This document shows, in pieces, positions 59,770 to 64,000 of a DNA stretch of 64,000 nucleotides (position 1 is the stretch's first letter; each line of letters begins with the position of its first letter). Source of the DNA: Pholiota molesta (taxonomy: Eukaryota > Basidiomycota > Agaricomycetes > Agaricales > Strophariaceae); NCBI GenBank assembly GCA_014925825.1, contig JACGCK010000007.1, positions 682,001-746,000 of the forward strand, written 5' to 3'. The translations under genes were made by a program, and so were the position numbers. Under the pieces are notes generated by a model. The model did not search any database. It was not told the DNA's origin and worked only from the letters and a program-made list of their open reading frames with translations.

Positions 59770-61184
59770 GTATTGCATGGGATCTGTTCTTTTATTTTTC
59801 CCTTTTATTTCCCCTCTACCTACATACCCCGTTTCTGTCCATGGATTCCCTTTTACGATGATACCCCTATCATCCATGATCCCTAGATTATATATATATA
59901 TATACTTGTTCTATCTCCCAAATGCTCGGTCTTCCGCACATATCGAACTGCTTTCTCTCCTGTCATCTTTTCATTTAAACAATCTAGTTCTCTAAAGATC
60001 TGGTGTTTCTTCATCCATCCGCCATTTGACTCCTTCGGTTTCTTTACCTTCATATCATCGTTTATTTTATTCTCGTAACTTTTAGATCAAAAGCGAGTGC
60101 TAGCGCATCCTGTTCATTGTTCTCACAGTTACTTCTTGCTTCTGATCCTTCCCAAGTCCGTCTCCAAAAAAGCTGCGACCACAAGCTTGTCCAAAACTTT
60201 ACATTCCTCATTGGGTGCGTCATGTGTCCATCACTTGCGTCTCTCGAGCGAATAAGTTTCTAAACAATGGTTAGAACAATTTTTTGGATCTGCTTAATTC
60301 TAATAACGTCGACTTATGGTGTCTTGGTTGATTAATGACCCACTCCCCGCGGCCTTTGGACACGTTTGCTACGTTCCATGTGCAGCATGCATGCAAACCA
60401 ATCCCTTCGGGGGAAAATAATCCCCAGAGTGTACAATGCAGGTCGCAGGGTTTTGCGAAATTGCGATCACTTCAAAAATCATCACTATTACTTGTATAGA
60501 GGCTTGATTTACGACGATGTCGCGATGCCGAATCCACAATACTACTTTCTCATTGCATTTCCCACCCTAAGTCAGGAATGTATTGCTAACCAAGATTCAA
60601 TATTCAGACCTGACAGCACACAATTTATTAAAAGTCTGAGCACTGAGAGACAGTGCCGCCGAATCGGGTCCAGGAAGAATTCCTTCTGTTACACCGAAGA
60701 GGAGTGACAATTGGTTGACAGTGGCCTATCATCTATACAAGATGAAGCGTAACATATTGCAAAACCCTTTGATATTCTACATATCGGAGATATTGGCATA
60801 GGGCAGACATTGGATCACACACTTCATGTTCTTATCTGCATGGGAAGGATTTAGTGTTATTTGGCGATCGCTGAAGCAACGCTGAGTGTGCTTGATGATC
60901 ATGACATCAGTTTTAAGTATAAGTCGGTCCAAAAATAGCCTGAATTGTGACATCGGACCTGTCCTCCGGCGTGGACGCGTGGATGGTGGAAAACAACGCA
61001 TTATTGTGGGTGGTTCGGCATCGCAGAAAAGTCATCCTGGATAGGGCAACCATGAATCAAAATACCGGTGCTTGATTTTTAACGGGGAATGTAAAGTCTG
61101 AATCTAGCGGCTTGATTTCTCATCTACGTTTCTGAAATGCTTTAAAAGCGCGAACTTGCGATTTCAAAAGTGTCAGCTTCATCT
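59770..61184. other. intergenic region, TA microsatellite
   Basis: A TA dinucleotide run lies at about 59889-59904. An open frame at 60366-60707 has no recognisable motif. No other feature is seen. Confidence 0.45.
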
Positions 61185-62783
<1,599 letters not shown>

Positions 62784-63242
62784 TGAAAACACATACTGGA
62801 TCTGCGGGCTCCCTTTCGGAGACCCTTCGTTATTGCCAAAGTGATTTTCGTGCTTTGTATAGGTCATTTCGGATGTAAAGGGCTGTAAAGGGCCGTTCCA
62901 AATATACGTGGGAATAATCAGCCTTGACATTTTTTAATTGCTGGACCATCTGCGAGTCTGGCACTAATAATGTAGCGGAATTGTGAGATCAGAGTCCTTG
63001 ATATCTCAAGTGCACGCCCGTTCCGGGTCGAAACCATACAAACCCTGACTGCTCGTCGTCTTATATCGTATACATGTGCCTATCTCGGCGCATTTACTTC
63101 CGCAAAGATGTTATGTACTGGTTTTTCTATTCATAAGTAATCTTTCAGGTGACATGAATCAATGAAGGGTGCCTCGGTCTTCCAACGCATTTAAAGCCTT
63201 AGAAGCTCACTTAACACCGCCCAAGTAACCTGATCATCCCCA
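62784..63242. other. spacer between tandem decarboxylase genes
   Basis: No gene or repeat is seen; it must contain the promoter of the downstream copy. Confidence 0.45.
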
Positions 63243-64000
63243 ATGTTTCTCTCATTTGTATCGTCCTTTTCCTGGCCTTTTTGCCTTGTCTCTCTGCAAG
63301 AAAATGGCGAGATACTGGGACCGGATTTATTGTGTTCGAAGAAGCTTGGACAATTCCTGAGCTTATCAACCAAACTTCGTAGCCTCTCCTTATATTTGTT
63401 GGGTATGTCACCATATACTGACCATTCTCCTGCAGTAGTACAACTGCGGCTCAGGGTATGTCAATTTGAGTCAACTTATGCAGTGATATTGAACAGATCT
63501 TTTGCAGGAGGAACTAATGCTGAACTCAAAGCTAACCTTCTTGACATCCACAACCAGCGACTTCAAGGAATGGATGCCAATAACATCGATTTTGTGCGTC
63601 TATAATGTTCTCCACTTCACGAAGTTACTTCAATTGGTTATTTTGTACTTGTCAGATGGTTCTCTCTTGCACCCAACCTTGTATCCAAGGGATATCGGAT
63701 CCCGATGCCGCGGCGGAGATGGCAGTCACAGTCAACAATAGATTGGCTGCGGCCATCTCGAATAATACCGAAAGGTTTGGTGCCTTTGCATCTTTAGCTA
63801 TGCAAAATGCCACAATTGCTGCGGCTGAGCTGACGCGGGCCGTCAAAATGGGATTTGTCGGTAGGATTCTTGAATTTTGAATACCTACATCACTATCTCA
63901 CATTTACGTGATCATCAAGGCGTACTGCTCAACGATTATCAGCAATCCGGCGCCGATGGTCGTGAGCGACTTTCTGTCGCGTTCCGAAACTCTTTACGAC
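63243..64000 (+). CDS. secreted amidohydrolase-2 family decarboxylase, copy 2 (cut by window)
   Basis: A tandem paralogue of the upstream gene, in the same orientation. The start at 63243 (MFLS) leads to a hydrophobic stretch and RKWRDTGTGFIVFEEAWTIP (about 63298-63357), then GTNAELKANLLDIHNQRLQG, MVLSCTQPCIQGISDPDAAA, NNRLAAAISNNTERFGAFAS, and VLLNDYQQSGADG near 63925. It runs off the right edge, so the metal-binding His and Asp are not seen. One missing base in the signal-peptide region is likely (near 63254). Strong similarity to copy 1 at every exon indicates a tandem duplication. Confidence 0.85.

Noticed and set aside
60366..60707. A 113-codon open frame as a gene
   Set aside because: No motif, no codon or intron support and no homology that I can recognise.

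Overview
This window reads as nuclear DNA of a filamentous basidiomycete, most likely an Agaricomycete. Genes are split by many short (about 50-60 nt) GT-AG introns. The gene content fits: a heme-thiolate peroxygenase, a GH5 exo-1,3-glucanase, a fungal TRK potassium transporter, a NACHT protein, and C14 caspase-like proteases carrying a C-terminal extension I associate with Agaricomycetes. I see no tRNA, rRNA, CRISPR array or intact transposon.

Layout. 0-4.4 kb is gene-poor, with a tandem ~203-bp duplication. 4.4-15.2 kb holds housekeeping and metabolic genes: a short-chain dehydrogenase, a UBE2S-like E2 of the APC/C pathway, a phospholipid N-methyltransferase, a heme-thiolate peroxygenase, a mitochondrial RRM protein and two unrecognised proteins. 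17.1-21.1 kb holds a GPI-type Ser/Thr-rich secreted protein and a signal-peptide protein made of about 26 arginine-punctuated 14-15-residue repeats, which looks like a Kex2-processed peptide precursor. 21.9-28.0 kb is APC1, the APC/C scaffold, on the minus strand, followed by another small secreted GPI-type protein. 29.5-48.5 kb is an accessory locus: three caspase-like (C14) copies, each followed by the 3' end of a TRK transporter. Only the third copy keeps the whole TRK gene. In that copy the caspase is joined in frame, through two small phase-matched introns, to a NACHT ATPase lying immediately upstream. 49.4-52.4 kb is a large zinc-finger protein of a recurrent Agaricomycete family flanked by direct repeats. 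53.3-64.0 kb holds RTT106, uroporphyrinogen-III synthase, the mitochondrial citrate carrier, an exo-1,3-beta-glucanase and two tandem secreted amidohydrolase-type decarboxylases, the last cut by the window edge.

Two candidates stand out. One is the predicted NACHT-caspase fusion, which puts a STAND-type switch and a death protease in one polypeptide; it sits in a segmental duplication that offers a route for its birth. The other is the secreted repeat precursor at 19.8-21.1 kb.

Caveat: at least eight conserved genes carry isolated frameshifts, nearly all explained by one missing base and often inside a homopolymer. This looks more like residual sequencing deletions than wholesale pseudogenisation, so coordinates of such genes are given as spans.
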